Part shown: positions 42,081-51,775 of the stretch, piece after piece | Layout of the letters: each line of letters starts with the position of its first letter | Position numbering within the stretch: the stretch's first letter is position 1 | Source of the DNA: Dokdonella immobilis | GTDB taxonomy: Bacteria > Pseudomonadota > Gammaproteobacteria > Xanthomonadales > Rhodanobacteraceae | Direction of reading: 5' to 3' | Length of the DNA: 64,000 bases | Assembly: GCF_900115085.1 (NCBI RefSeq) | Contig: NZ_FOVF01000027.1 | Location: 2,103-66,102, forward strand | Position numbers and translations under genes: made by a program | Notes under the pieces: generated by a model | What the model saw: the letters and a program-made list of their open reading frames with translations, nothing else | What the model was told of the DNA's origin: nothing | The model's database searches: none

Positions 42081-44510
42081 ATGATCAATGAACTGCGCAT
42101 GGCCTGGCGCGCGATGCGTGCCAGGCCGGGGTTCTTCCTGACCGCGATCCTGACCCTGACCCTCGGCATCGGCGCGGTCACCGCGATCTTCACCGTCTAC
42201 GATGCGGTCTTGCTCAAGCCGCTGCCGTTCGACCATGCCGAGCGCATCGTCACGCTCAGCCGCGAGCAGGGCAGTTCGGTGCAACGCACGGTATCGGTAC
42301 CGGTTTTCGACGAGTGGCGCGAGCGCGGGGGCGGGGGATTCGCGGCGCTCGGCGCCTATGCTCCGGAAACGATGAACCTGACCGGTGCCGGCGCGGGTGA
42401 TGCGCAGCGCCTGAGCCTGAGCAAAGTGACACCGGGATTCTGGCAGGTGTTCTCGCAACCGATGGCGATCGGTTCCAGCTGGGGCGAACAGGAGGAGTCG
42501 CACAACGAACACGTGGTCGTGCTCAGCGATGCCCTGTGGCGCTCGCGTTTCGGCGCCAATGCCGGCGTCCTCGGAAGCGACATCCACCTCAATGGCGATT
42601 CCTATCGCATCGTCGGCGTGGCCAGGCCGGAGTTTCGCTTCCCCGAGCGCAGCGATGTCTGGATTCCCACATTTACCCCGGGCCATGCGCAGAGCCGGCG
42701 CACGGTCAATTTCCTTCGCGTCGTCGGTCTGCTCAAGGAAGACGCGTCCGCGGCGCAGGCGGCGAGCGGTATCCAGGGCGTGATCGATTGGCAGGTGCGT
42801 ACGTTCCCGCAAGACGAATCCGCCATGCAGGCGCGTGTGATCCCGCTGCAGGAGCAGATCGGCGCGCCGATCGGCAGCGCGCTGGACATGTTGCTCGCGG
42901 CAGCCGGCCTGGTCCTGCTGATTGCCTGCGCCAATCTCGCCAACCTGATGCTCGCGCGCGGCCAGAACCGCGCCCAGGAACTGGCCCTGCGTAGCGCGCT
43001 CGGCGCCGCCCGCGGGCGCCTGGTCCGCCATGCGCTCGCCGAATCCCTGTTGATCGCCCTGGCCGGCACCGGCGCGGGCCTTGCCCTGGCCAAACCCGCG
43101 ATCGCCGGCCTGGTCGCCCTCGCGCCGGATCTGCTTTCTGCCTACAACCTGCCGACGATCGACCTGCGCGTGGTTGCCGGCACCAGTGCGGTCGCGTTGC
43201 TGACACTGTTCCTCTTTGCCCTCTACCCGGCGCTGCGCGCGGCGGCGACCGATCCGGTCAAGGCCATGCAGGGTTCTTCACGCAGCCAGACCGGCAGCGT
43301 CCGCCAGATGCGCGCACGTTCGATCCTGGTCTCTGCCGAAGTCGCCCTGGCGCTGACCCTGCTGGCCGGCGCCGGGTTGCTGATCGGCAGCCTGCGCCAA
43401 CTCGACCGGGTCGATCCAGGCGTGCGCACGGACCACGTGCTGACCGCCCAGTTTTCCATTTCAACCCTGATCCTGCAGCCGGGCCAGGATCTCAATGTCT
43501 GGGCCGAAAACGCGATCAGGCAGCTCACCCCACGGCTCGACGCGATCGAAAAACGGCTGCGCGAATTGCCCGGTGTCGAATCGGTCTCGCTGAGTTTCGG
43601 TCTGCCGGCCTCGGGCAACGCGAGCTGGAGCAGCAGCTTCCAGGTCGTCGGCGCACCCGAGGAGAAGCATGCCGAAGTGCAATACCGCTTCGTCAGCGAA
43701 GACTATTTCAGGACCTTCGGCATTCCGGTGGAAGCCGGACGCGCGTTCAACGCGATGGACGGGCGGCGCGCCCTGATGCCGACGGAATTGCTCGTCAACC
43801 GCGCCTTTGCCGATCGCTATCTGGCCGGGCGCGATCCGCTGACGAGCGAGATCAAGACCTTTGGTGATGCGCCGATTCCGGTCGTCGGCGTGGTCGGCAA
43901 CGTGCGCCAGGCCGGCCTCGATCACGACATCAACCCGGAAGTTTATTTCCCGATCAGCAAGGCGATCCAGGGTGACCTCAGCATCGCCCTCAAGGTGCAG
44001 GGCGATGCCATGGCCCAGATCGAGCCATTGCGCCGCGCCATGCGCGAAGTGGCTGCGGATGCACCGGTCTATGAAGTACGCCCGATGGACGCGGTGATCG
44101 GCGAGACGCTCGGACTGCGCCGCTTCAACACGACCCTGATGAGTCTGTTCGCCGCGGTCGCCGTCGCCCTGGCCGCGGTCGGCCTGTACGGCGTGATTGC
44201 CTATTCGGTTGGTCAGCGTCGGCGCGAAATCGGCCTGCGCCAGGCGCTCGGCGCCGGCACGCTGTCCGTCCATCGACTGATTCTCGGCAGCAGCCTGCGC
44301 ATGATCCTGCCCGGCATGGCGGTCGGCCTGCTCGGCGCGCTGGGCCTCGGCCGCCTGATCTCGGCGCAACTGTACGGTGTCCAGGCTGCCGATCCGCGGG
44401 TCCTGGCCCTGGTCGTGATCGTGCTCGGCGCGGCTGCGCTGCTGGCCTGCCTGATTCCAAGTCTGCAGGCGGCGCGCATGTCGCCGATGGAAGCGCTGCG
44501 CGATGAATAG
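42081..44510 (+). CDS. MacB/FtsX-type permease 2 (ADOP-like)
   Basis: 809 residues with GGAGA 6 bases upstream of the ATG. It has the same duplicated layout as permease 1: an N-terminal helix with TAILTLTLGIGAVTAIFTVYD, a periplasmic core, three helices (LLAAAGLVLLIACANLANLMLARGQ...), a second periplasmic domain, and a C-terminal FtsX triplet (YGVIAYSVGQRRREIGLRQALGA). It starts about 108 bases after permease 1 and is most typical of the family among the four. Confidence 0.88.
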   Translation: MINELRMAWRAMRARPGFFLTAILTLTLGIGAVTAIFTVYDAVLLKPLPFDHAERIVTLSREQGSSVQRTVSVPVFDEWRERGGGGFAALGAYAPETMNLTGAGAGDAQRLSLSKVTPGFWQVFSQPMAIGSSWGEQEESHNEHVVVLSDALWRSRFGANAGVLGSDIHLNGDSYRIVGVARPEFRFPERSDVWIPTFTPGHAQSRRTVNFLRVVGLLKEDASAAQAASGIQGVIDWQVRTFPQDESAMQARVIPLQEQIGAPIGSALDMLLAAAGLVLLIACANLANLMLARGQNRAQELALRSALGAARGRLVRHALAESLLIALAGTGAGLALAKPAIAGLVALAPDLLSAYNLPTIDLRVVAGTSAVALLTLFLFALYPALRAAATDPVKAMQGSSRSQTGSVRQMRARSILVSAEVALALTLLAGAGLLIGSLRQLDRVDPGVRTDHVLTAQFSISTLILQPGQDLNVWAENAIRQLTPRLDAIEKRLRELPGVESVSLSFGLPASGNASWSSSFQVVGAPEEKHAEVQYRFVSEDYFRTFGIPVEAGRAFNAMDGRRALMPTELLVNRAFADRYLAGRDPLTSEIKTFGDAPIPVVGVVGNVRQAGLDHDINPEVYFPISKAIQGDLSIALKVQGDAMAQIEPLRRAMREVAADAPVYEVRPMDAVIGETLGLRRFNTTLMSLFAAVAVALAAVGLYGVIAYSVGQRRREIGLRQALGAGTLSVHRLILGSSLRMILPGMAVGLLGALGLGRLISAQLYGVQAADPRVLALVVIVLGAAALLACLIPSLQAARMSPMEALRDE

Positions 44511-44564
44511 CGCGAGGCGCCTCCAATCATCGAAATCAACTCGCTGTTCCGGGGAGATACCGTC

Positions 44565-46979
44565 ATGCACGCCATTGGCCACGAACTGAAACAGGCGACA
44601 CGCGGTATCGCCAACCAGCCCGGTTTCTCGCTGCTGGTCGTCGGCGTGCTGGCGGCGGGACTCAGCGCGGTCATCTACATGCTGATCGCGATCGGCAGCA
44701 TGATCCTGCGGCCGCTGCCGTTCGCCGATGCCGACCGCCTTCACACCATCGGCATCGACGACGGTCGGGCGCGATCGGGCCGGCTCGATCCGATGCGTGA
44801 CCAGGACCTGGTCCAGTTGCGCCGCCAGCTCGAAGGATTGGCCGGCATCGGTGGCTTTGGCGAGGCGACGATCAACCTCAGTGATCTGGACCGCCCCGAA
44901 CGCTTCGATGGAGCCATCGTCAGCGGCAACTTCTTCAGCCTGCTCGGCGTCGCGCCGGCGCTTGGCCGCGACTTCACGTTGGCGGACGAGCGCGACGGTG
45001 CCCCGAACGTAGTGATGTTGTCAAAGTCTCTCTGGAAGCAGCGCTATGCTGCCGACCCGGACGTGATCGGGCGTCGGATCCGGGTCAATTCGGCAGCGGC
45101 CACGATCGTGGGCGTGATGCCCGAGGACTTCAGTTATCCGCGCAAGGAGCGCGTCTGGATGGTCGGCCACCTGGTCGAAGGGCAGGAGACGGAGAACAGC
45201 TACACGGTGCTCGTTCGCCGCCATGCCGGCGCAAGCGTGGCTGCGGTGGAAGCCGGCCTCGCTGCCTGGGTCGCCGATGCGGCGCGCTCGGCACCGGCGC
45301 GCTTTCGTGGCATCGGCGTGGCGATGGAGCCGCTTGCCTGGCTCGCTGTCAATCGCACCACGCGAGCCGTCCTGGGAGTGATGCTGATCGCGGTGATCCT
45401 GGTCCTGCTGGTCGCCTGCTCGAATGCCGCGAATCTGCTGCTGACGCGAACCCTGTCACGCCGCCAGGAGCTCGCGGTGCGCCTGGCGCTCGGTGCCAGT
45501 CGCGGGCGGTTGACCCTGCATCTGCTGACCCAGAGTGTGATGCTGACCCTGGCCGCTGTGGCGATCGCGATCCCCCTCGCGTGCGCCGCGGCCAACTGGA
45601 CCGAGCGGACGTTCCGCCTTTCCGATGATGGACCGCCGCACTGGCTACATTTCACGCTCGATGCGAACGCGCTTGGCATCACGCTCGTCGTCGCTGCCCT
45701 GACCGCACTCGCGGCGGGCCTGCTGCCGGCCCTACGGGCGGGACGCGAAGCGATGACCAACGACCTGCGCGCCGGTACTCGCAGTGTCGCGGGCGGCGGC
45801 TTCGCCCGCATCAGTCGTTTGCTCGTAGTCGGCGAGGTCGCGCTTTCATGCGTCTTGTTGATCATGGTCGGTACTCTCGTGCGCGGCATTTCTTCGCTGG
45901 ACCATGCCGATACGGGCATCGATCCGGGCAATCTGCTGACCGCGCGCGTCGGCCTGTTTCCGAACCGGTATCCGACCGGTGCCGATCAGGTGCAACTGTT
46001 CGAGGAACTGGTTCGGCACCTGCGCGAGGATCCCGCCGTCGTCGACGCGACCGCGACGACCAACCTGCCCGCGGTCAGTGGCAACCGTCGCGAATTCCTG
46101 CCGGATGGCGCGGTTCCCGGGGATGAATCGATGCCGCAACTGCTGTACTCGGCGGTCGATGACCGGTTCCTCGAAACCTATGCACTCGCCCTGCGCGACG
46201 GCCGCTTCTTCGATGCGCGCGACACGGCCACGAGCACGCCGGTGGCGGTCGTCGACGAGAGCTTCGCCGAACGTTTCGGCGACCAGGGTTCGGTTCTCGG
46301 CCGTCGTTTTCGCCTCGATCCGCGCAGTGCCGAGGGGCCTCTCGTCACCGTTGTCGGCGTAGTCGCGCGCGTGTCCATGAATCCACCGGGCGCACCGCAG
46401 CGGCCGGCCCTGCTCGTGCCGCTGCGCCAGCAGCCGGCACGCTTCGTCTCGCTGGCGATACGAACATCCGGTCAACCGGCCGCGTTCGCGCCGCGCCTGG
46501 CCACTCTGATCCGGGAAGTCGATGCGGATACGCCAGCCTATTGGGTCCGAAGCTACGAAGATGCGATGCGCGAAGCAACCTTCGCCGAGCGCTTGCTGGC
46601 CAAGGTCTTCGCCGCGCTCGGCGTAATCGCGCTGGTCTTGGCCGCGGCCGGCCTGTATGGCGTCATGGCTTTCAACGTCGGCCAACGCACGCGTGAGATC
46701 GGCGTCCGCCGCGCACTCGGCGCGCCTGGGGTCAGTGTATTGCGCGACCTTCTGCTGCGCGTTGGCTCGCAACTGGGCGTCGGGCTCGGCATCGGGCTCG
46801 CGCTCGGCCTGCCATTCGCCCGCAGCCTGTCCGGTGCGCTGCCGACGATCGGGACAAGCGACGGCCTCGTGGTCTGCGCGAGCCTGCTGGTGTTGACCAT
46901 GGCGGCCGTGCTGGCCGTCATTGTACCGGCTCGGCGCGCGCTGCGAATCGATCCGATGGTTGCACTCCGTCATGAGTGA
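44565..46979 (+). CDS. MacB/FtsX-type permease 3 (ADOP-like)
   Basis: 804 residues with GGGGAG 9 bases upstream. The duplicated MacB_PCD/FtsX architecture is complete (VLGVMLIAVILVLLVACSNAANLLLTRTLSRRQELAVRLALGAS in the middle, YGVMAFNVGQRTREIGVRRALGAP at the end). The N-terminal half is more diverged from permeases 2 and 4, with a shorter opening helix (LLVVGVLAAGLSAVIYMLIAIG). It follows permease 2 by 54 bases. Confidence 0.87.
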   Translation: MHAIGHELKQATRGIANQPGFSLLVVGVLAAGLSAVIYMLIAIGSMILRPLPFADADRLHTIGIDDGRARSGRLDPMRDQDLVQLRRQLEGLAGIGGFGEATINLSDLDRPERFDGAIVSGNFFSLLGVAPALGRDFTLADERDGAPNVVMLSKSLWKQRYAADPDVIGRRIRVNSAAATIVGVMPEDFSYPRKERVWMVGHLVEGQETENSYTVLVRRHAGASVAAVEAGLAAWVADAARSAPARFRGIGVAMEPLAWLAVNRTTRAVLGVMLIAVILVLLVACSNAANLLLTRTLSRRQELAVRLALGASRGRLTLHLLTQSVMLTLAAVAIAIPLACAAANWTERTFRLSDDGPPHWLHFTLDANALGITLVVAALTALAAGLLPALRAGREAMTNDLRAGTRSVAGGGFARISRLLVVGEVALSCVLLIMVGTLVRGISSLDHADTGIDPGNLLTARVGLFPNRYPTGADQVQLFEELVRHLREDPAVVDATATTNLPAVSGNRREFLPDGAVPGDESMPQLLYSAVDDRFLETYALALRDGRFFDARDTATSTPVAVVDESFAERFGDQGSVLGRRFRLDPRSAEGPLVTVVGVVARVSMNPPGAPQRPALLVPLRQQPARFVSLAIRTSGQPAAFAPRLATLIREVDADTPAYWVRSYEDAMREATFAERLLAKVFAALGVIALVLAAAGLYGVMAFNVGQRTREIGVRRALGAPGVSVLRDLLLRVGSQLGVGLGIGLALGLPFARSLSGALPTIGTSDGLVVCASLLVLTMAAVLAVIVPARRALRIDPMVALRHE

Positions 46980-46989
46980 GGAGCCGAGC

Positions 46990-49443
46990 ATGTTTGACAC
47001 CCTGATCAACGATGTCCGCTATGCCCTGCGCACGCTGCTGGCGAGGCCGGGGTTCTCGGTCGCGGTCGTGCTTACCCTGGCGCTCGGCATCGGTGCGAAT
47101 GCGCTCGTCTTCAGCCTGATCGACGGGCTGTTCCTCAAGGCGCTGCCGTATCGCGACGATGCGAGCCTGATCGACCTGAGCAATCGTTACGCCCTGTCGG
47201 GACCCCAGCGTGCCGGTGTGTCGATTCCGGACTATATCGACCGTCGCGATGGTGTCCCGGCGTTGTCCGGCATCGCACTCTACACCGGGGCCAGTCTCAA
47301 CCTCTCGACCGAGGCCGGGCCGCAGCGCCTGCAGGCGCTGCGCGCGACGCCTTCGCTGTTCCCGACCCTCGGTGTCGATGCGGCGCTGGGCCGGACCTTC
47401 AGCGAAGACGAGGCGACGATCGGCAACGACAAGGTAATCGTCCTTGGCAATGCGCTGTGGCGAAACGGATTCAACGCCGATCTCGACATCGTCGGCCGCG
47501 ACCTGCGCATCGACGGCGAGAAGTGGAGGGTGGTCGGCGTGATGCCGGAAGACTTCATGTTCCCCAATCGCGATTTCCAGTTGTTCGTGCCGTTCGCCTT
47601 CACCGAGGAACAGCGAGGGGATCGCCAGCGCGGCCATGAATTCTCGGGCAGCGTCGCCCGCCTGGCCCCGGGCGCCGATCTGGCCCAGGTCCAGGCCCAG
47701 TGCGATGCGATCATCCGGCGCAATGCCGAGCGCATCGGTGCCATGGGCGCCGATGGCGCCGGTTTTCGTTCCTTCATCGAATCGTCCGGATTCACGGTCA
47801 GCGCACAACCGCTGCGCTCGATCCTGGCCGGCGAGCAGGCCGGCACGCTGTTGCTGCTGCAGGGGGCGGTCGGTCTGGTCCTGCTGATCGTGTGCGCCAA
47901 CATCGCCAACCTGTTGCTGACGCGCTTTTCCTCGCGGCGCAAGGAGATCTCGGTGCGCGCCGCGCTCGGTGCAGGGCGCCGGCGAATCGCACGCCAGTTG
48001 TTTCTCGAGACCGCCGTATTGGCCCTGCTCGGTGGAGCGACAGGCCTCGTGATCGCCATGGGCGGGGCGCGACTGGTCGCCGATTCCGGCCTCGTGCCGA
48101 ACTGGGTCGAGGTCGGCCTGAACTGGCGCACCATCGGCTTCGGCTTTGGCTTGTCGATGATTGCGGCCCTGATGTTCGGCGTGTTGCCGATCTTTTCAGC
48201 CGTTGGTTCGACCTCGCGACTGGCGTTGCGCGAAGGCGGTCGTTTTGGCGGCGGCGGTCGTGCCGCGAACCGCACGCGCAAGGTTCTTGTCGTCGTCCAG
48301 CTTGCCTTGGCGGTGACCTTGCTGGCCGGCTCGGGCTTGATGCTGCGCAGCTTCGCCAAGGTCCTCGGCGAAGCGCCGGGCTTCGACAGTGGCGGCTTGC
48401 TGACGGCCGCACTGACCCTGCCGGCGTCGCGCTATGCGGAAGGTCCCGCCCAGATCCGCGGCTTCGAGCATATTCTCGAAAGCGTGCGACGCCTGCCGGG
48501 GATCGAGTCCGTGGCCTTGTCCACCCAGTTGCCGTTCGATGGCAGGGACGGTGGCGCCAGTTACCGCATCGCCGGACGCGACGATGCGGGCGCGCCACCG
48601 CATGGCCACGTGCTCAACGTCGATCCGGACTATTTCAATGCGCTGCGCATCCCGCTGCTGCGCGGGCGCGCCTTTTCCCGGGCGGACTGGGACAACGCGG
48701 CCAAGGTCGTGATCATCGACGAGGCCTTCGAGCGCAAGCAGTTTCCCGCGGGCGACGCGATCGGCAGCCAGCTCGACATGGGCAGGCCCAGTGCGCCCGA
48801 CCTCTACACGATCATCGGCGTCGTCGGTAACGCGAAGTACGCGGATCTCTCCGCGGAGAACCGCGAAGAGACCTACTACTTCAACTTCGCCGAGACGCCA
48901 ACCGACAGCGCGATGCTGACCCTGCGCAGCACGATTCCGCCCGCGGCCCTGGTCGAGCCGCTGCGCAATGCAATCCATGCCGTCGACGTCGACTTGCCGT
49001 TGTTCGACGTGAAGACCATGCAGGAGCGCATCGATCTTTCGCTGTCCGGACGTCGCGTGCCGATGCAGTTGCTCGGTGTATTCGCACTGATTGCGATGGT
49101 CCTTGCCGGCATCGGCATCTACGGCGTGCTGGCCTTCGCAGTCACCCAGAGGACCGGCGAATTCGGCGTACGCATGGCGATCGGCGCCGATGCGTCGCGC
49201 ATTCGCCAACATGTCATCAGCGACGGTGCGATCCTGATCGGTAGCGGCCTCGGGCTCGGCCTGATCGGCGCGATCGCGCTGGGTCTCGTGCTCAGGAGCC
49301 AGTTGTTCGGCGTCGGCAGCATCGATCCGCCGAGCCTGGCCCTCGTCGTCTTGCTGCTCGGCGCGATTGCTTTCATCGCCTGCTGGCTGCCAGCCCGTCG
49401 CGCTGCCGCAACCGATCCGATCGACGCGCTGCGCAACGAGTGA
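46990..49443 (+). CDS. MacB/FtsX-type permease 4 (ADOP-like)
   Basis: 817 residues from the ATG at 46990 (GAGGAG 6 bases upstream), 10 bases after permease 3. All domains of the family are present: VVLTLALGIGANALVFSLIDG at the N-terminus, GAVGLVLLIVCANIANLLLTRFSSRRKEISVRAALGAG in the middle, and YGVLAFAVTQRTGEFGVRMAIGAD at the C-terminus. Last permease of the row; a REP-like hairpin and the second ATPase gene follow. Confidence 0.88.
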   Translation: MFDTLINDVRYALRTLLARPGFSVAVVLTLALGIGANALVFSLIDGLFLKALPYRDDASLIDLSNRYALSGPQRAGVSIPDYIDRRDGVPALSGIALYTGASLNLSTEAGPQRLQALRATPSLFPTLGVDAALGRTFSEDEATIGNDKVIVLGNALWRNGFNADLDIVGRDLRIDGEKWRVVGVMPEDFMFPNRDFQLFVPFAFTEEQRGDRQRGHEFSGSVARLAPGADLAQVQAQCDAIIRRNAERIGAMGADGAGFRSFIESSGFTVSAQPLRSILAGEQAGTLLLLQGAVGLVLLIVCANIANLLLTRFSSRRKEISVRAALGAGRRRIARQLFLETAVLALLGGATGLVIAMGGARLVADSGLVPNWVEVGLNWRTIGFGFGLSMIAALMFGVLPIFSAVGSTSRLALREGGRFGGGGRAANRTRKVLVVVQLALAVTLLAGSGLMLRSFAKVLGEAPGFDSGGLLTAALTLPASRYAEGPAQIRGFEHILESVRRLPGIESVALSTQLPFDGRDGGASYRIAGRDDAGAPPHGHVLNVDPDYFNALRIPLLRGRAFSRADWDNAAKVVIIDEAFERKQFPAGDAIGSQLDMGRPSAPDLYTIIGVVGNAKYADLSAENREETYYFNFAETPTDSAMLTLRSTIPPAALVEPLRNAIHAVDVDLPLFDVKTMQERIDLSLSGRRVPMQLLGVFALIAMVLAGIGIYGVLAFAVTQRTGEFGVRMAIGADASRIRQHVISDGAILIGSGLGLGLIGAIALGLVLRSQLFGVGSIDPPSLALVVLLLGAIAFIACWLPARRAAATDPIDALRNE

Positions 49444-49462
49444 GCGAACATCTTGATTTCAT

Positions 49463-49542
49463 TGTAGGAGCGGCTTCAGCCGCGATGCTTCTCCGTTTCA
49501 AGGGATCCACCAGGAGAATCGCGGCTGAAGCCGCCTCCTACA
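49463..49542. repeat. REP-like palindromic pair, second copy
   Basis: A motif starting TTGTAGGAGCGGCTTCAGCC is followed 28 bases later by its inverted copy (arms of about 25 bp, one mismatch). It is nearly identical to the repeat at 38632-38708 and, like it, lies within the export gene cluster, between permease 4 and the second ATPase. Confidence 0.8.
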
Positions 49543-49616
49543 AAAAACGCACCCGGCGAGCGTCGAAAGTCCCGCGACGTCGCGTCCCGGAGCCCACGAG
49601 ACCACAGCGGAATTGA

Positions 49617-50285
49617 ATGATGATCCATCTCGAGAAAGTCGAAAAATCCTACCCGCTCGAGGGCGGGCGGACCTGGGTCCTGCGCAATGTCGATCTTGAC
49701 ATTGGCGAGGGCGAGTTCGTCAGCGTGATGGGGCCGTCCGGCGCCGGCAAGAGTTCGCTGCTCAACGTGCTTGGCCTGATGGACCACGACTGGCAGGGAT
49801 CCTACGCGCTCGACGGCGTCGAGGTCGGCAAGCTCAACGGCAAGCAGCGGCAGGCCCTGCAGCGCGAGAAGATCGGCTTCATCTTCCAGCACTATCACCT
49901 GATCGATGATCTCAAGGTCTGGGAGAACCTCGACCTGCCGCTGCAGTATCGCGACGTGCCGGCGAAGGAACGCGCGGCGCGCGTGGCCGATCTGCTCGAT
50001 CGTTTCCAGATCGTCGGCAAGAAGGATCTCTTTCCGAGCCAGCTCTCGGGTGGCCAGCAGCAACTCGTCGCCGTGGCCCGCGCGGTGATCACGCGACCGC
50101 GCCTGCTGCTCGCCGACGAGCCCACCGGCGCCCTGCATTCGGGCCAGGCCCGTATCATCATGGACCTGCTCGGCGAATTGCACGGCGAGGGCATGGCCAT
50201 CGTCCAGGTCACCCACAACGAGCTCTATGCCAACGAGGCGCAGCGCATCGTGAGATTGCGCGACGGCTGGATCGAGAAGCCCTGA
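49617..50285 (+). CDS. MacB/LolD-type ABC transporter ATPase, second copy
   Basis: 222 residues. Walker [10 protein letters not shown] (39-47), signature LSGGQQQ (143-149), Walker B LLLADE (163-168), switch His in VTHNEL. Two departures from the family: the Arg that usually follows the signature is Leu (LSGGQQQLV), and the D-loop reads GALHS instead of GNLDS, losing the conserved Asp. It may work as a heterodimer with the first ATPase or with reduced activity. Directly upstream of the NtrC-type regulator gene. Confidence 0.87.
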   Translation: MMIHLEKVEKSYPLEGGRTWVLRNVDLDIGEGEFVSVMGPSGAGKSSLLNVLGLMDHDWQGSYALDGVEVGKLNGKQRQALQREKIGFIFQHYHLIDDLKVWENLDLPLQYRDVPAKERAARVADLLDRFQIVGKKDLFPSQLSGGQQQLVAVARAVITRPRLLLADEPTGALHSGQARIIMDLLGELHGEGMAIVQVTHNELYANEAQRIVRLRDGWIEKP

Positions 50286-50360
50286 TGAGTCTGCTTGCGC
50301 AGTCCCGCAGGACGCTGCAGGATGCCCGCAGGCGAGGGACCCACGCCCCTGGATGGATCG

Positions 50361-51749
50361 ATGGCACCGACTGACAAACCGCATATCCTGATTGCCGACG
50401 ACCAGCGCGACGTGCGCGAGGCGCTGCGCCTGCTGCTCAAGAGCGAGGGCTGGAACTGCTCGACCGCCGAGGGGCCGGCCGAGGCGCTGGCCGCCGTGCG
50501 CAAGCAGTCCTTCGACGTGGCCCTGATCGACCTGAACTACACGCGCGACACGACCTCGGGCGCGGAAGGCCTCGAATTGCTGCGCGAGCTGAAGAAGCTC
50601 GATGAGGAACTGCCTGTCGTGGTCATGACCGCCTGGGGCACGATCCATGTCGCGGTCGAGGCGATGCGCCATGGCGCCGGCGATTTCATCGAGAAGCCCT
50701 GGGACAACCAGCGCCTGATGAGCGTGCTCGGCAACCAGCGCGATCTCGGCCGCGCGCAGCGGCGCGGCCAGCGCCTGCAAGCCGAAAACGTGCTGCTGCG
50801 AGGGCCCGCCGCAGAGGGCTTCATCGCCGATTCGCCGGCCATGCGGCGCCTGCTCGAGAACCTCGCCCGGGTTGCGCCGTCGGACGCCAACGTGTTGATC
50901 CTCGGCGAGAACGGCACCGGCAAGGGTGTCATCGCGCGCCTGCTGCACGATGCCTCGAAACGCGCCCAGGCGAGTTTCGTCAAGGTCAACATGGGCGGCA
51001 TCCCGGAAACCGTGTTCGAGGCCGAGATGTTCGGCCACGTGCGCGGTGCCTTCACCGACGCCAAGAGCGATCGCATCGGCCGCTTCGAACTGGCCGATGG
51101 CGGCAGCCTGTTCCTCGACGAAATCGCCAACATCCCGGTGGCCCAGCAACCCAAGCTGCTGCGCGTGCTGGAGGATGGGGAACTCGAACGGGTGGGTTCG
51201 TCGCGCACGCTCAAGGTCGACGTGCGGGTGATCTCCGCGACCAACGCGGACCTGCCGGCTGCGGTCGCCGAAGGCGCTTTCCGCAAGGACCTGCTGTTTC
51301 GCCTGAATACCGTCGAATTGCATCTGCCGCCGCTGCGCGAACGCGGCGAGGACATCCCGCTGCTCGCGCACGCCTTTCTGGCCCGCTTCGGCAAGCGTTA
51401 CCAGCGCGATGGTCTCCGCTTCGCTCCCTCCGCGCTTTCGGCCCTTTCCACCTATGCCTGGCCGGGCAACGTTCGCGAGCTTTCACATACGATCGAGCGT
51501 GCCGTGCTGATGACGGGTGGCGATGTGATCGATGCCGGCGCATTGAATCTCAATGCCGGATCGGTCGCCGTCGGCAGCGGCGCCCATGCAGCTCCGATCA
51601 ATGCGCAGATGACCGTCGAACAGGCCGAGGAAAAGCTGGTCCGCCAGACCCTCGAGCAAACCGCCGGCAACATCCAGCGCGCGGCCGCCAAGCTCGGCCT
51701 GAGCAGACCGGCCCTGTACCGGCGCATGGAGAAGTACGGCATCGACTGA
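50361..51749 (+). CDS. NtrC-type sigma-54-associated response regulator
   Basis: 462 residues. The receiver domain (about 8-125) has phospho-acceptor Asp57 and acidic pocket Asp13/Asp14. An AAA+ domain follows (about 150-385) with Walker A GENGTGKG (182-189) and Walker B SLFLDE. The C-terminal Fis-type helix-turn-helix is GNIQRAAAKLGLSRPALYRRM. The sigma-54 contact loop reads GAFTDA (229-234) instead of GAFTGA. It lies after the second ATPase gene and probably drives the sigma-54 promoter at 37323. The cognate kinase is likely the NtrY-like gene at 54155, separated by two unrelated genes. Confidence 0.88.
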   Translation: MAPTDKPHILIADDQRDVREALRLLLKSEGWNCSTAEGPAEALAAVRKQSFDVALIDLNYTRDTTSGAEGLELLRELKKLDEELPVVVMTAWGTIHVAVEAMRHGAGDFIEKPWDNQRLMSVLGNQRDLGRAQRRGQRLQAENVLLRGPAAEGFIADSPAMRRLLENLARVAPSDANVLILGENGTGKGVIARLLHDASKRAQASFVKVNMGGIPETVFEAEMFGHVRGAFTDAKSDRIGRFELADGGSLFLDEIANIPVAQQPKLLRVLEDGELERVGSSRTLKVDVRVISATNADLPAAVAEGAFRKDLLFRLNTVELHLPPLRERGEDIPLLAHAFLARFGKRYQRDGLRFAPSALSALSTYAWPGNVRELSHTIERAVLMTGGDVIDAGALNLNAGSVAVGSGAHAAPINAQMTVEQAEEKLVRQTLEQTAGNIQRAAAKLGLSRPALYRRMEKYGID

Positions 51750-51775
51750 CTCGCTGACCGCGCTGATAGTTTCCG

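Noticed and set aside
49476-51371. 631-residue minus-strand ORF
   Set aside because: Antisense to the second ATPase and NtrC-type regulator, both of which have complete catalytic motifs.
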